Assembly (NCBI RefSeq): GCF_000015285.1 | Contig: NC_008709.1 | Coordinates: forward strand, 1,922,001 to 1,986,000 | Length of the DNA: 64,000 nucleotides | Direction: 5' to 3' | Origin: Psychromonas ingrahamii 37 | GTDB taxonomy: Bacteria; Pseudomonadota; Gammaproteobacteria; Enterobacterales; Psychromonadaceae | Part shown: positions 1-7,871 of the stretch, one piece after another | How positions within the stretch are numbered: the first letter of the stretch is position 1 | Layout: every line of letters starts with the position of its first letter | Notes under the pieces: generated by a model | What the model saw: the letters and a program-made list of their open reading frames with translations, nothing else | Told to the model about the DNA's origin: nothing | Databases searched by the model: none | Program-made: the position numbers and the translations under genes

Positions 1-1
1 C

Positions 2-421
2 GATCACTGTTTGCAATACATGGTCGCCATAGGATTAATTTTTGGTGATTTAAATGCGGACCACTATGAAGATGAAGTAGCAGCTGATGGTCGTATTGAT
101 ACGTTAAGATCAAAAATGCATGTCATTGAAGATAAGTCTTACAGTGAGGATTATCTCGACCCTGAAAAACGCAGCATAGCTAACGCAATTCAAATTTTCT
201 TTAAAGATGGCAGCAGCACAGAAAAAGTGGTAATGGAATATCCGATTGGTCATAAACTTCGCAGAGAAGAAGGGATCCCGTTGCTACAAGCCAAATTTGA
301 ACGTAATGTTAAAACACGATTCCCTGATAAACATGCAAGGACAATAGTGGAAATCTGCAGTGACAAGCAAGAGTTCGAAGCAATGCCGGTAAATGAATTT
401 ATGGATTTGCTGGTTATTTGA
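2..421 (+). CDS. prpD: 2-methylcitrate dehydratase PrpD, C-terminal part (cut by left edge)
   Basis: The reading frame is open from base 2 and starts mid-protein with DHCLQYMVAI, so only about the last 139 residues are in the window. The PrpD/MmgE family signature DPEKRSIANAI and the final substrate-domain helices (KFERNVKTRF) are visible. In the family, PrpD dehydrates 2-methylcitrate to 2-methyl-cis-aconitate in the methylcitrate cycle of propionate breakdown in the cytoplasm. The TTG at base 11 is not a real start because the family sequence continues upstream of it. The stop is followed by a clear terminator hairpin, so this is probably the last gene of a prp operon. Residues just before the stop (EFMDLLVI) fit a normal C-terminus. 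The active site itself lies outside the window. Confidence 0.9.
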   Translation, partial: DHCLQYMVAIGLIFGDLNADHYEDEVAADGRIDTLRSKMHVIEDKSYSEDYLDPEKRSIANAIQIFFKDGSSTEKVVMEYPIGHKLRREEGIPLLQAKFERNVKTRFPDKHARTIVEICSDKQEFEAMPVNEFMDLLVI

Positions 422-490
422 GATGAAGAGTTTTTACCGATAGTCTGTTTAGGTTGTTTGTAAAATATTTTGTTTTATTTCTATTAAATC

Positions 491-537
491 AAGGTCAAAA
501 GCGTTAGCGCTGTGAAACGTCTTTGACCTTTTCTTTT
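491..537 (+). terminator. Rho-independent terminator after prpD
   Basis: The arms AAGGTCAAA and TTTGACCTT enclose an inner hairpin around GCGTTAGCGC, and the structure is followed by a T-rich run (TTCTTTT). It lies 70 bases after the prpD stop and 110 bases before the next gene. Confidence 0.75.
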
Positions 538-648
538 AATGAAAATTTTTCAGCTTCAACGGGTTCTCAAATATAGTATTCCTGCACCATATCACAAGAT
601 CACATCTTTAATACATTTGGTATAAATAGATATTAATAAGGATATATT

Positions 649-1065
649 ATGAAAATTAACGGACGCTGCCATTGTGGTGAAGTTGTATACAGTGCAGAAA
701 TAGATGAAAATAAAGTAGTAAATTGTCATTGCACAGATTGCCAAGTGATGTCGAGTGGGCCTTTTCGTAGTGTGGTAATGTCATTACCTAATGCGGTTAC
801 TTTTAGCGCGACGCAGCCCAAAGAATACATAAAAACGGCTGAAAGTGGTAATAAACGAGCCCAAGGTTTTTGTGCTAACTGCGGTACGTCACTCTATGCA
901 ACCTCGGTAGGTGAAGGCAATAAAGTTTATGGCTTACGGCTAGGCGCGATAGAGCAACGAGAGCAGCTTATCCCTAAAGCACAAATATGGTGTCGCTCTG
1001 CTGCACCATGGCTTAAAGAATTAAATAGTATTACAGCATTTGATACTGTACCACCGGCAAAATAA
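649..1065 (+). CDS. GFA/CENP-V fold zinc protein
   Basis: This 138-residue protein has the full zinc-binding pattern of the GFA (glutathione-dependent formaldehyde-activating enzyme-like) family: GRCHCGEV at the N-terminus, NCHCTDC near residue 26, and CANCG near residue 82. Members of the fold bind structural and labile zinc. A few act with glutathione on formaldehyde, but most bacterial members have no proven substrate, so the exact role is unknown. The start ATG is preceded by AAGGATATATT, giving a usable Shine-Dalgarno. The gene is single, flanked by a terminator upstream and a convergent transporter downstream. Length is normal for the family. Confidence 0.85.
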   Translation: MKINGRCHCGEVVYSAEIDENKVVNCHCTDCQVMSSGPFRSVVMSLPNAVTFSATQPKEYIKTAESGNKRAQGFCANCGTSLYATSVGEGNKVYGLRLGAIEQREQLIPKAQIWCRSAAPWLKELNSITAFDTVPPAK

Positions 1066-1181
1066 TGTGTATGTAAGCCTGAGCTGACTGCAATTGTCGT
1101 CAGTTAATTGCAGCCAGCTTTATATTAAACAGCTTCATCAATTTCAATTTATTTTATTAAGTGGTTTTAAAGCATTTGTAC

Positions 1182-2390
1182 TTAAAGTGACTCGCTCAAA
1201 GTAATGTTACGCCCGCCTAAATAACCAAACACACCACAGAGCAGACTTGCTAAAGCACATAACCACAGTACAGGTGCCCAGCTTTCAAAGTGAGTATGCA
1301 AAGATCCTGCAAACATGGGGCCGATAGCAGCAAGTAAGTAACCTACGCACTGCGCCATACCCGACAGCGATGAGGCTTGGCCTGAGTGATGTGTGCGTAA
1401 ACTAATATATGACAGTCCTAAAATAAAAATTGCCCCGGCACAAAAGCCTAAAGTGGTTGACCATATAAAAGCATAATTTGGTAAATACAGTAACCCTAAT
1501 GAACAAAAGCACCCAATTAACGCCAATCCCAGGGCAAGTAAACGTTGATCTTTTAATTTTCCTAATAGCGGAATAAGTACAATTCCGGGCACAGCAGAGG
1601 CGAGTTGAAATGCACCATGCAGCACGCCAGCTTGCTGTGCATCGAGGCCGCCCTCCATTAATATATTAGGTAACCAAGCAATCATCACATAAGTAAAAAA
1701 TGAATTAAGACCCAAACACAAAGTAATATGCCACGCCAAAGCATGATGCCAAATTTTACCCTGGGTATCCGGTTGAGTAATATCTCTAGTTGGTTTGGTA
1801 TGTAACTTTAATTGCGGTAACCAAACAAGGAGACTTATTAGCGTCACTAATCCGTAACTGGCTAAAGCAATTTGCCAACCTATTTCTTTATAGGCGGCTA
1901 AAGGAATAAGTAAGGCAGAATAACTACCAGCAAAAATCCCCATAGCGAGTACATAGGCAGAGGTCATTACCGCGACTTTATGCGGAAAATCACGCTTAAT
2001 TAAACTCGGTAACAATACATTACCAATGGCAATTCCGGCCCCAATGACGGCAGTACCAATATAAAGCACAACAGCAGAATCTATCAGCCGGGAACTCAGC
2101 CCTAAACCAATCAGCACTAACGCAACAAACAGTGATATTTCAAGGCCTTGCTTTTTAGCTAAGCTCGTTGCCATTGGCGAGGCGATAGCAAATGCGAGTA
2201 ATGGCAAAGTGGTTAGCATACCCGCTTGAGGAGCGCTTAATGCAAAGCTCTCAATAATTTGATCAAGTACTGGTCCAATACCTGTTATTGGTCCACGTAG
2301 ATTAGCGGCGATAAATAAAATACCAAGGATCAAAATAGCAGATGAGAAAATAGAGCGGGTAGGCAAAACTGGATGCACAATAAAACTCAA
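1182..2390 (-). CDS. MFS transporter, CynX/NimT (cyanate transporter-like) family
   Basis: This 402-residue protein is almost wholly hydrophobic, with about twelve membrane segments. Near the N-terminus it has AANLRGPITGIGPVL, the signature of the CynX/NimT branch of the major facilitator superfamily. Family members move small organic anions such as cyanate or 2-nitroimidazole, but no substrate can be read from the sequence. No ATG lies near the frame start: the best start is the TTG at 2390, with an in-frame GTG four codons later as the alternative, and both have only a weak AGGA-like site upstream. The gene stands alone and converges on the GFA gene. No cyanase or other catabolic partner is adjacent. 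Confidence 0.82.
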   Translation of the reverse strand: MSFIVHPVLPTRSIFSSAILILGILFIAANLRGPITGIGPVLDQIIESFALSAPQAGMLTTLPLLAFAIASPMATSLAKKQGLEISLFVALVLIGLGLSSRLIDSAVVLYIGTAVIGAGIAIGNVLLPSLIKRDFPHKVAVMTSAYVLAMGIFAGSYSALLIPLAAYKEIGWQIALASYGLVTLISLLVWLPQLKLHTKPTRDITQPDTQGKIWHHALAWHITLCLGLNSFFTYVMIAWLPNILMEGGLDAQQAGVLHGAFQLASAVPGIVLIPLLGKLKDQRLLALGLALIGCFCSLGLLYLPNYAFIWSTTLGFCAGAIFILGLSYISLRTHHSGQASSLSGMAQCVGYLLAAIGPMFAGSLHTHFESWAPVLWLCALASLLCGVFGYLGGRNITLSESL

Positions 2391-2777
2391 TAGTTAGAAA
2401 AAAGTCCTAGGATGATAGCAGAGAGAGACAGGTACACGCATTAATTTATAGCTTTGATTTGTCTGCAATCATCGGATTATCTTCATGATTATTAATATTT
2501 TTTTTTGTTATATCGGCAGATTATTTTTAGCTCGCTCAATGCTAAGTCCGATATTCCCCCTATCTCAAGTACTTCCGCTTGAATAGCTTATTATGGGTTT
2601 TCACGCTGACAATTCCAGCACATTTCAAAAGAAGGATCATTTTTCTCAGAACCATATTTACAAATCCAATCCGTTTCTTTATTACTCTTCTGCGATAATG
2701 TTGTGATTTCTACTGCACGATCAAAATATTAATCGCCATAAACCCAAACTTCAGGTCAAGAATCGAAGGGTGATATT

Positions 2778-2806
2778 CGTACTCACCCAAGTACGTGGAT
2801 TGAAAC
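2778..2806 (+). repeat. Lone sequence resembling a type I-C CRISPR repeat
   Basis: A perfect 5-bp stem (CGTAC at 2778-2782, GTACG at 2791-2795) is followed directly by TGGATTGAAAC. That is the layout and 3' end of the widespread type I-C repeat class, where a GC stem precedes GTGGATTGAAAC. Only one copy exists in the window and no type I-C cas genes are present, so it may be chance. Confidence 0.25.
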
Positions 2807-2963
2807 CTACCATTATTGATGTGGCCAGCTATAAGACAACCTAGTACCTCAGTTCATAATAATTAAAGCATAATCTTCGTTATAAAATTGATGCTATCGC
2901 CAGGCTCGCTTTCCCCGAATCAAGCGTCGTATTTCTCCAGTGAATTCGGACACTGTTTTTTTG

Positions 2964-2998
2964 TTTTGTAAGTCGTAAGGGGGCGAAAGCGCCTTAGC
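2964..2998 (+). repeat. Short copy of a dispersed hairpin repeat
   Basis: It shares TTTTGTAAGTCG and GGGGGCGAAAGCG with the inverted copy at 14579-14645, and the end CGCCTTAG with the copy at 5021-5084. Its centre GGCGAAAGCGCC can fold. It looks like an internally deleted member of the family. Confidence 0.45.
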
Positions 2999-3176
2999 GA
3001 AATCGTTCAAGCAGTGCATGAATATTAAAATCAACTTTGCTGTAAGGAGCTTTTGTTTTGCTCGCTACCGGGAGAAATGCATGCAGCGTGCGACAACAGT
3101 AAATCACATTTGGCTGCGGCGCTAAAAACAGTTATAGTTCGCGTCTAAATTTAGTCATTGTTTGGAGATGTTCACT

Positions 3177-4367
3177 ATGCCTGATGGGTCAAGCAGTACA
3201 CTGACAGTTAACTCCCCACTTGGCGTATATCAAGCGCAATTGGGTAGCAAGCTTGTTGACGATCCCTCACAACTACAAGCAATAATTGCTCTGGATGCAC
3301 TGTTTAGCCAATTAAATCAGCAAAGTACAACGTCACCCGGGCCCATTAAAGGGCTTTACCTGTGGGGCGACGTGGGACGGGGTAAAACATTTTTAATGGA
3401 CTTGTTTTATGATTGCTTGCCACAGGAAGGCAAACTGAGACTGCACTTTCATCATTTTATGGCACGCATTCATCACGCCCTCAAAGAGCATGCAGGTCAA
3501 CAAGATCCTTTGGTGCTCATTGCCAAAGACCTGGCTAAAGAATGCCATATATTGTGTTTTGATGAGTTTTTTGTTTCCGACATTGGCGATGCCATGATAC
3601 TGGCAGGTTTGTTTGCATCTTTGTTTAAACAAGGGGTGGTGTTAGTCGCTACGTCGAATATACCCATCGAGCGTTTATATGAAAATGGCTTAGCCCGGCA
3701 TAAATTTTTGCCCTGCATTGCCCTGCTACAACAACATACGCAAATGTTGCATCTGGACGGTGAGCAAGATCACCGCTTACATCAACTAGATGTACAACAA
3801 AATGAAACTGGGTTTATCACCCCATCCAGGCATGTGGGAATGACTGGGGAAATGGATTTTTCAGCTGTTTTTTCTGAACTAACGCAAGCCACTCCCTCAG
3901 CAAAAACCAACCATAGCAGCATCAACATCTGCCACCGTGAGATCACTGTGGTTTGCGCCACTGACAGCAATATTCCAAACTCAATTGTGTGGTTCGACTT
4001 TTACGCTTTGTGTGATGGCCCCCGTTCGCAACTTGACTATATGGAAATTGCCACTCGCTTTAATACTGTGATGATAAGTGGTGTACCGCAATTAGGTGGC
4101 CAGGTACGGGGATGGATTAAGGCCCGTGGCACCGAAGATGGCATAGGTGATAACCAGGCTACCAGCACTGGTGAGCGTATATTATCTTATGCGGCTAATG
4201 ACGATATGGCCCGGCGTTTTATCAGCCTAATTGATGAGTTATATGAGCAAAAAGTAAGGCCCTATTTAAGCTGTGATGTGCCATTTGCCGAGCTTTATTT
4301 AGAAGGCGCACTGATATTTGAATTTCGCCGCACGTATAGTCGCCTGATTGAAATGAGTCAGGGCTAA
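3177..4367 (+). CDS. zapE: AFG1/ZapE-type cell-division ATPase
   Basis: This is a P-loop ATPase of the AFG1/ZapE family. Walker A is GDVGRGKT near residue 65, the conserved HFHHFMARIH follows, Walker B is HILCFDEFFVSD, and the sensor region is VLVATSNIP. ZapE acts at the Z ring during constriction in E. coli. Mitochondrial AFG1 has a quality-control role. The start is chosen as ATG 3177 because GGAG lies nine bases upstream; an ATG at 3168 and a TTG at 3162 in the same frame lack such spacing. The length (396 residues) is slightly above the E. coli protein (375). A single gene with no operon partner. Usual neighbours such as rplM-rpsI are absent, so the context adds nothing. Confidence 0.88.
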   Translation: MPDGSSSTLTVNSPLGVYQAQLGSKLVDDPSQLQAIIALDALFSQLNQQSTTSPGPIKGLYLWGDVGRGKTFLMDLFYDCLPQEGKLRLHFHHFMARIHHALKEHAGQQDPLVLIAKDLAKECHILCFDEFFVSDIGDAMILAGLFASLFKQGVVLVATSNIPIERLYENGLARHKFLPCIALLQQHTQMLHLDGEQDHRLHQLDVQQNETGFITPSRHVGMTGEMDFSAVFSELTQATPSAKTNHSSINICHREITVVCATDSNIPNSIVWFDFYALCDGPRSQLDYMEIATRFNTVMISGVPQLGGQVRGWIKARGTEDGIGDNQATSTGERILSYAANDDMARRFISLIDELYEQKVRPYLSCDVPFAELYLEGALIFEFRRTYSRLIEMSQG

Positions 4368-4601
4368 GTAAGTTTTCTCAGAAGCAAAAAGTTGTTGTTA
4401 GGGGGACGCCATCCTTTACGTGTGTGACATGCCATTACTCATAAGCCTGTCACTTGTTTGGTTTAACCCGATGCCCGAATCAAGACAACTTGTTCCACTA
4501 AGTTTGGTGAAAATCAATATATAGAAACATCACCTGACGTTGCTCAAAAGCTACTTGAAACAATATCTTCAATATTAGTTTTTAAATGAAAAAAACGAGC
4601 C

Positions 4602-4895
4602 TTAGCGGGCGCTGTTATCATCAGCATATTTCAAACCGGAGTATTGCTGAATAGCCGTCGTATTAGCGAGATGCACCTGGTAGTTAGCGTCATTTAATCC
4701 ATCAACTAGCCAATACCAGTTGAACGTAGACTCAACGACTAAGCCTGCCAATTGCAGCTTGAATGGGGAAAGAAATAGGAGAATTTGTTTTATGTCATTA
4801 GGTAATTTGCGTCGAGCTATAACATCACCCGTTTTATCTTTAATTGAAAAAACACTGTTATTTGAATGTAAGTCAATGCCACCATATAGTTTCAT
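4602..4895 (-). pseudogene. IS110-family transposase, N-terminal remnant
   Basis: The 97-residue frame begins MKLYGGIDLHSNNSVFSI, the N-terminus of IS110-family DEDD transposases, with the first catalytic aspartate in GIDLHS and the AGLVVESTFNWYWLVD block. It runs to GLKYADDNSAR and then stops. Intact proteins continue for about 250 more residues, so this is a 5' stump. Neither the remaining DEDD residues nor the serine-containing C-terminal domain is present downstream. It is non-functional. Confidence 0.8.
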
Positions 4896-5620
4896 TTTAA
4901 AGCCCTCGTTTTAGCTATGTGTATAACATATACTCTAGGCTTGAACGTGAATCGTAGGAACTTACTATATGATTATCAAGTCTTTCATTTTGCAGTTTGT
5001 TAATAATTAGTATCTATTCTAGGTCGTAATGGGGGAGTTTGTGTCTTAGCTTTCTGAGTCGCAAAGGGGCACAAACCGCCTTAGAACTTTTACTCTATTT
5101 ATGATGATACGATTTAGTTTTAACTCTCTTTCTAACAGGTACTATGCTCTTTCGACGCTAGATTCTATTTCTTTAAAGCCAAGCTTTTTCAACACAGAAG
5201 ATCTTCGAGCATTCCAAGAATGAACACCAACCCACACAGTGTCTCTGTAACCAGTTCTTTATATGTGAAATTGCAATGATTTGCACATTTCCATTGCGAT
5301 GCATTGTCCCAACAAACTCGGAACTACTCAATATGCCAAAGCCAAACTGTTTTCTTTTGGAAGTAGAGTCACCTGAGTCATAATTGCTGAATCTGACCTT
5401 GGATTTACTGCTTGTATTAATAATTGAAATAATGCACAAATAAACGAACTAATTTTACATTCTCACCGTATAAGTTAAGTATCTATAATTTATCTGAATT
5501 AGAGTCGCAAACTACACAATATGTAACATCATTGTCCCTTTTGCGCCAACCAATGAAAATGAATTAATAGAAGATTAACTAAATCAACAATGAATTTTAG
5601 TAAGGCAGGTAAATAACATT
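4896..5620. other. Gene-free stretch upstream of the FAD oxidoreductase operon
   Basis: I see no convincing gene here. An 88-codon frame on the minus strand (5173-5439) has no recognisable family, no ribosome site and odd composition. The stretch contains the hairpin repeat at 5021-5084 and presumably the promoter of the downstream operon in the AT-rich last 150 bases. Confidence 0.5.
5021..5084 (+). repeat. Dispersed hairpin repeat, full-length copy
   Basis: GTCGTAATGGGGG begins the unit and CGCCTTAG ends it. Internal GTTTGTG (5037-5043) and CACAAAC (5070-5076) can pair across the unit. Its right half TCGCAAA..G.GCACAAACCGCC matches, in reverse orientation, the copy at 14579-14645, and its ends match 2964-2998. 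Confidence 0.5.
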
Positions 5621-7096
5621 ATGGTAAATTCACAAAAAAGTAAAAAAATCGCAATTATAGGTGGCGGCATAGCAGGGGCTTCTGTTGCTTTATATTTAAG
5701 TGAAATAGGACTTGAAGTCAGCTTGTTTGAAAAAGGAACAAGCTTAGTCAATGGTCCTCCTATTTGTCATTTGCATGCTGGTGGTAACTTATATCGTGAA
5801 ATACCCGATAGCCAATGTGTCACCTTACTAAAAGAGTCTATTGAAACGCTGCGTTTATTTCCTGACTCTATTGATTACCGTCCGACAGTCATTGCTGTCC
5901 CTAAAAGAGACAGTGGGGATGCGCTTGCATTATTACCTCGTTTAAAAATGCTAACACAGGAATATGAACAACTCATTCAGCAAGATGCTAGTAATGAAGT
6001 GCTGGGCGCACCGAAAGATTATTATCGTTTATTTGAATTAGAAGAGATGCAAAAATTAGCAAAGCTCGATGAAGTCGCAGTACCTAGTACATCAGAAGAG
6101 TGGATGATTCCGATTGCTAAGCATGTTGATTTATCAACCCTTAAATTTCCATTAGTACTGGTGCAAGAATTTGGTTGGAATGTATTTCGATTGGGTGCAA
6201 GTGCTGCATTATCATTAGAAAAGAATCCGAAAAGCAAAATCCTGCTGAAGACTAAAGTTAATCAGTTAACGCACACAGAAGGTAAAGGTTGGAAAGTGTT
6301 TTTTGAGCAAAACCAACAAGAATCCGTTGAATATTTTGATTACATAATTAATGCCGCAGGTTTTAAAAGCGGTGAAATAGACGACGCAGCAGGTTTTCAC
6401 AAGCAACGTATTGTCGAGTTCAAGGCTGCTTATGTAACGCAATGGGAAGGAACTGGTAGCTTTTGGCCTGAAGTTATTTTTCACGGTGAGCGGGGCACAC
6501 CTCATGGGATGGCACAGTTTACACCTTATCCAGACAACGTAATACAATTGCACGGTATGACTGAAGAAATCACCTTATTTGATGAAGGACTTATTGCGAA
6601 TGATAAAAACAGTGCGCAACCTAAGCTAGGCAAGTCTTTTTTAGATAAAATTTATAAAGGCTGGTCTTTGGATGAAGTTAAACTACGCACTGAGCGAGCT
6701 ATTGATTATATGGCGGAGTTTATACCTAGTTTCTCGAGAGCAAAGGTAACTGATGTTCCATTATTCGGCGCGCAACAAATACCTGGTGATGATGCAAACC
6801 TTCGCGCTGCAGGTGTTTCATTTGAAGACAATAACTATGCACGTTGTGAAATAGTCAAAGCCTCTTCAGTCTTAACCTGCGCTGATGAAATAACAAAACG
6901 GTTAATTACATTAGGTTATGTTAATAAATCGGTTCAAGGTTGCAGAGAGTTTGCAATTACTAACTCTATTAGTGATGAGGCAATTACCCAACGCGCTTTA
7001 ACCTATACCAAACAACGTGGGTATCCAAGTGGATTAGCTTATCGAAATATTAAACAAACGTTTAATCAGACAGAATTACAAGTGAGTTTTGCTTAA
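5621..7096 (+). CDS. FAD-dependent oxidoreductase (DAO-type fold)
   Basis: This 491-residue protein opens with a dinucleotide-binding Rossmann motif, KIAIIGGGIAGASVALYL, followed by the acidic end of beta-2 (VSLFEKG), as in the D-amino-acid oxidase/glycerol-3-phosphate dehydrogenase superfamily. A later YIINAAGFKSGEID block matches the second FAD-contacting motif. The middle contains an unusual HLHAGGNLYREIPD segment that may be the FAD or substrate site. I cannot name a substrate. There is no signal peptide, so it is cytoplasmic. The ABC-transporter ATPase gene starts 100 bases downstream on the same strand, and no terminator separates them, so the enzyme may act on or produce a ligand of that transporter. 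The ATG start has only a weak ribosome site. Confidence 0.78.
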   Translation: MVNSQKSKKIAIIGGGIAGASVALYLSEIGLEVSLFEKGTSLVNGPPICHLHAGGNLYREIPDSQCVTLLKESIETLRLFPDSIDYRPTVIAVPKRDSGDALALLPRLKMLTQEYEQLIQQDASNEVLGAPKDYYRLFELEEMQKLAKLDEVAVPSTSEEWMIPIAKHVDLSTLKFPLVLVQEFGWNVFRLGASAALSLEKNPKSKILLKTKVNQLTHTEGKGWKVFFEQNQQESVEYFDYIINAAGFKSGEIDDAAGFHKQRIVEFKAAYVTQWEGTGSFWPEVIFHGERGTPHGMAQFTPYPDNVIQLHGMTEEITLFDEGLIANDKNSAQPKLGKSFLDKIYKGWSLDEVKLRTERAIDYMAEFIPSFSRAKVTDVPLFGAQQIPGDDANLRAAGVSFEDNNYARCEIVKASSVLTCADEITKRLITLGYVNKSVQGCREFAITNSISDEAITQRALTYTKQRGYPSGLAYRNIKQTFNQTELQVSFA

Positions 7097-7196
7097 TAAA
7101 ATCAATAAAAACACCGCTTTTATTAAGCATAATCAGTCGTTAGAGATACTTGTTGATGCATCTGCAGAGTGTTTGGATATATATCAAGGAGAAAAT

Positions 7197-7871
7197 GTGT
7201 CTTTAATTATTGAATCGCTAAATCATCAAATCATAGACGGTAATAAAACGCGTAACTTGCTGTCGAATATTGATTTATCCGTGTCACAGGGGGAGTGTGT
7301 CGCCCTAATGGGGGATAGCGGCAGTGGTAAAACCACCTTACTTAACCTTATTGCCGGGTTAGAGCCCATTCAGCAAGGTAGTATTAAGGTTGCTGATCTG
7401 CAATTGGGACAGGCGACTGAAAAGGCACTGAGTGAATTAAGGAAAAAACAGATAGGTATTATTTTCCAACAGTATAATTTACTCTCTAGCTTATCTGTTC
7501 GCGACAACATTGAATTTAGCGCGCGTTTAGCCGGGCGCTATGACCCTCTGATTTGTAATAAACTGGTTAATCAGTTAGATATTTTTTCATTATTAGATCA
7601 TTATCCCGCGACGCTTTCGGGAGGTGAAATGCAGCGGGTTGCTATCGCTCGAGCCCTTTGTGCCCAACCCCATTTATTACTTGCGGATGAACCAACGGGT
7701 AATCTCGATGAACACAATGGTGCTTGTGTCGTGACCCTATTAGTTGAACTCGCAAAACGTCAAAACACCGCATTATTGCTGGTTACTCACAGTGTTAATG
7801 TCGCACAGAAAATGGATAAAATATATCACTTGGCAAAAGGTAAATTATCTCTAGTTAAGGGAGCGTTTTAG
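7197..7871 (+). CDS. ABC transporter ATP-binding protein, LolD/AttE-like
   Basis: A complete ABC ATPase of 224 residues. Walker A is GDSGSGKTT, the Q-loop is [13 protein letters not shown], the signature is [15 protein letters not shown], Walker B is [12 protein letters not shown] and the H-loop is LLVTHS. The MacB/LolD-type phrase ADEPTGNLD places it with exporters and lipoprotein-release systems. The GTG start at 7197 is preferred because AAGGAG (7186-7191) sits five bases upstream and gives the usual LolD length. The in-frame TTG at 7089 would add 36 unlikely residues and overlap the preceding gene. Its stop overlaps the GTG start of the permease by one base, so the two are translationally coupled. 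Confidence 0.9.
   Translation: MSLIIESLNHQIIDGNKTRNLLSNIDLSVSQGECVALMGDSGSGKTTLLNLIAGLEPIQQGSIKVADLQLGQATEKALSELRKKQIGIIFQQYNLLSSLSVRDNIEFSARLAGRYDPLICNKLVNQLDIFSLLDHYPATLSGGEMQRVAIARALCAQPHLLLADEPTGNLDEHNGACVVTLLVELAKRQNTALLLVTHSVNVAQKMDKIYHLAKGKLSLVKGAF

Larger units (their letters stand above)
2391..3176. other. Gene-free stretch between MFS and zapE genes
   Basis: No convincing reading frame is present in any of the six frames over these 790 bases. The stretch holds a single CRISPR-repeat-like sequence (2778-2806) and a short hairpin repeat (2964-2998), both listed separately. The rest looks like decayed intergenic DNA. Confidence 0.6.

Noticed and set aside
5173-5439. An 88-codon minus-strand frame upstream of the oxidoreductase
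   Set aside because: No ribosome site, no family resemblance, serine/cysteine-rich composition typical of chance frames.
7089-7196. N-terminal extension of the ABC ATPase from a TTG at 7089
   Set aside because: The GTG at 7197 has a strong ribosome site and gives the normal LolD-like length; the extension overlaps the preceding gene and has no family similarity.
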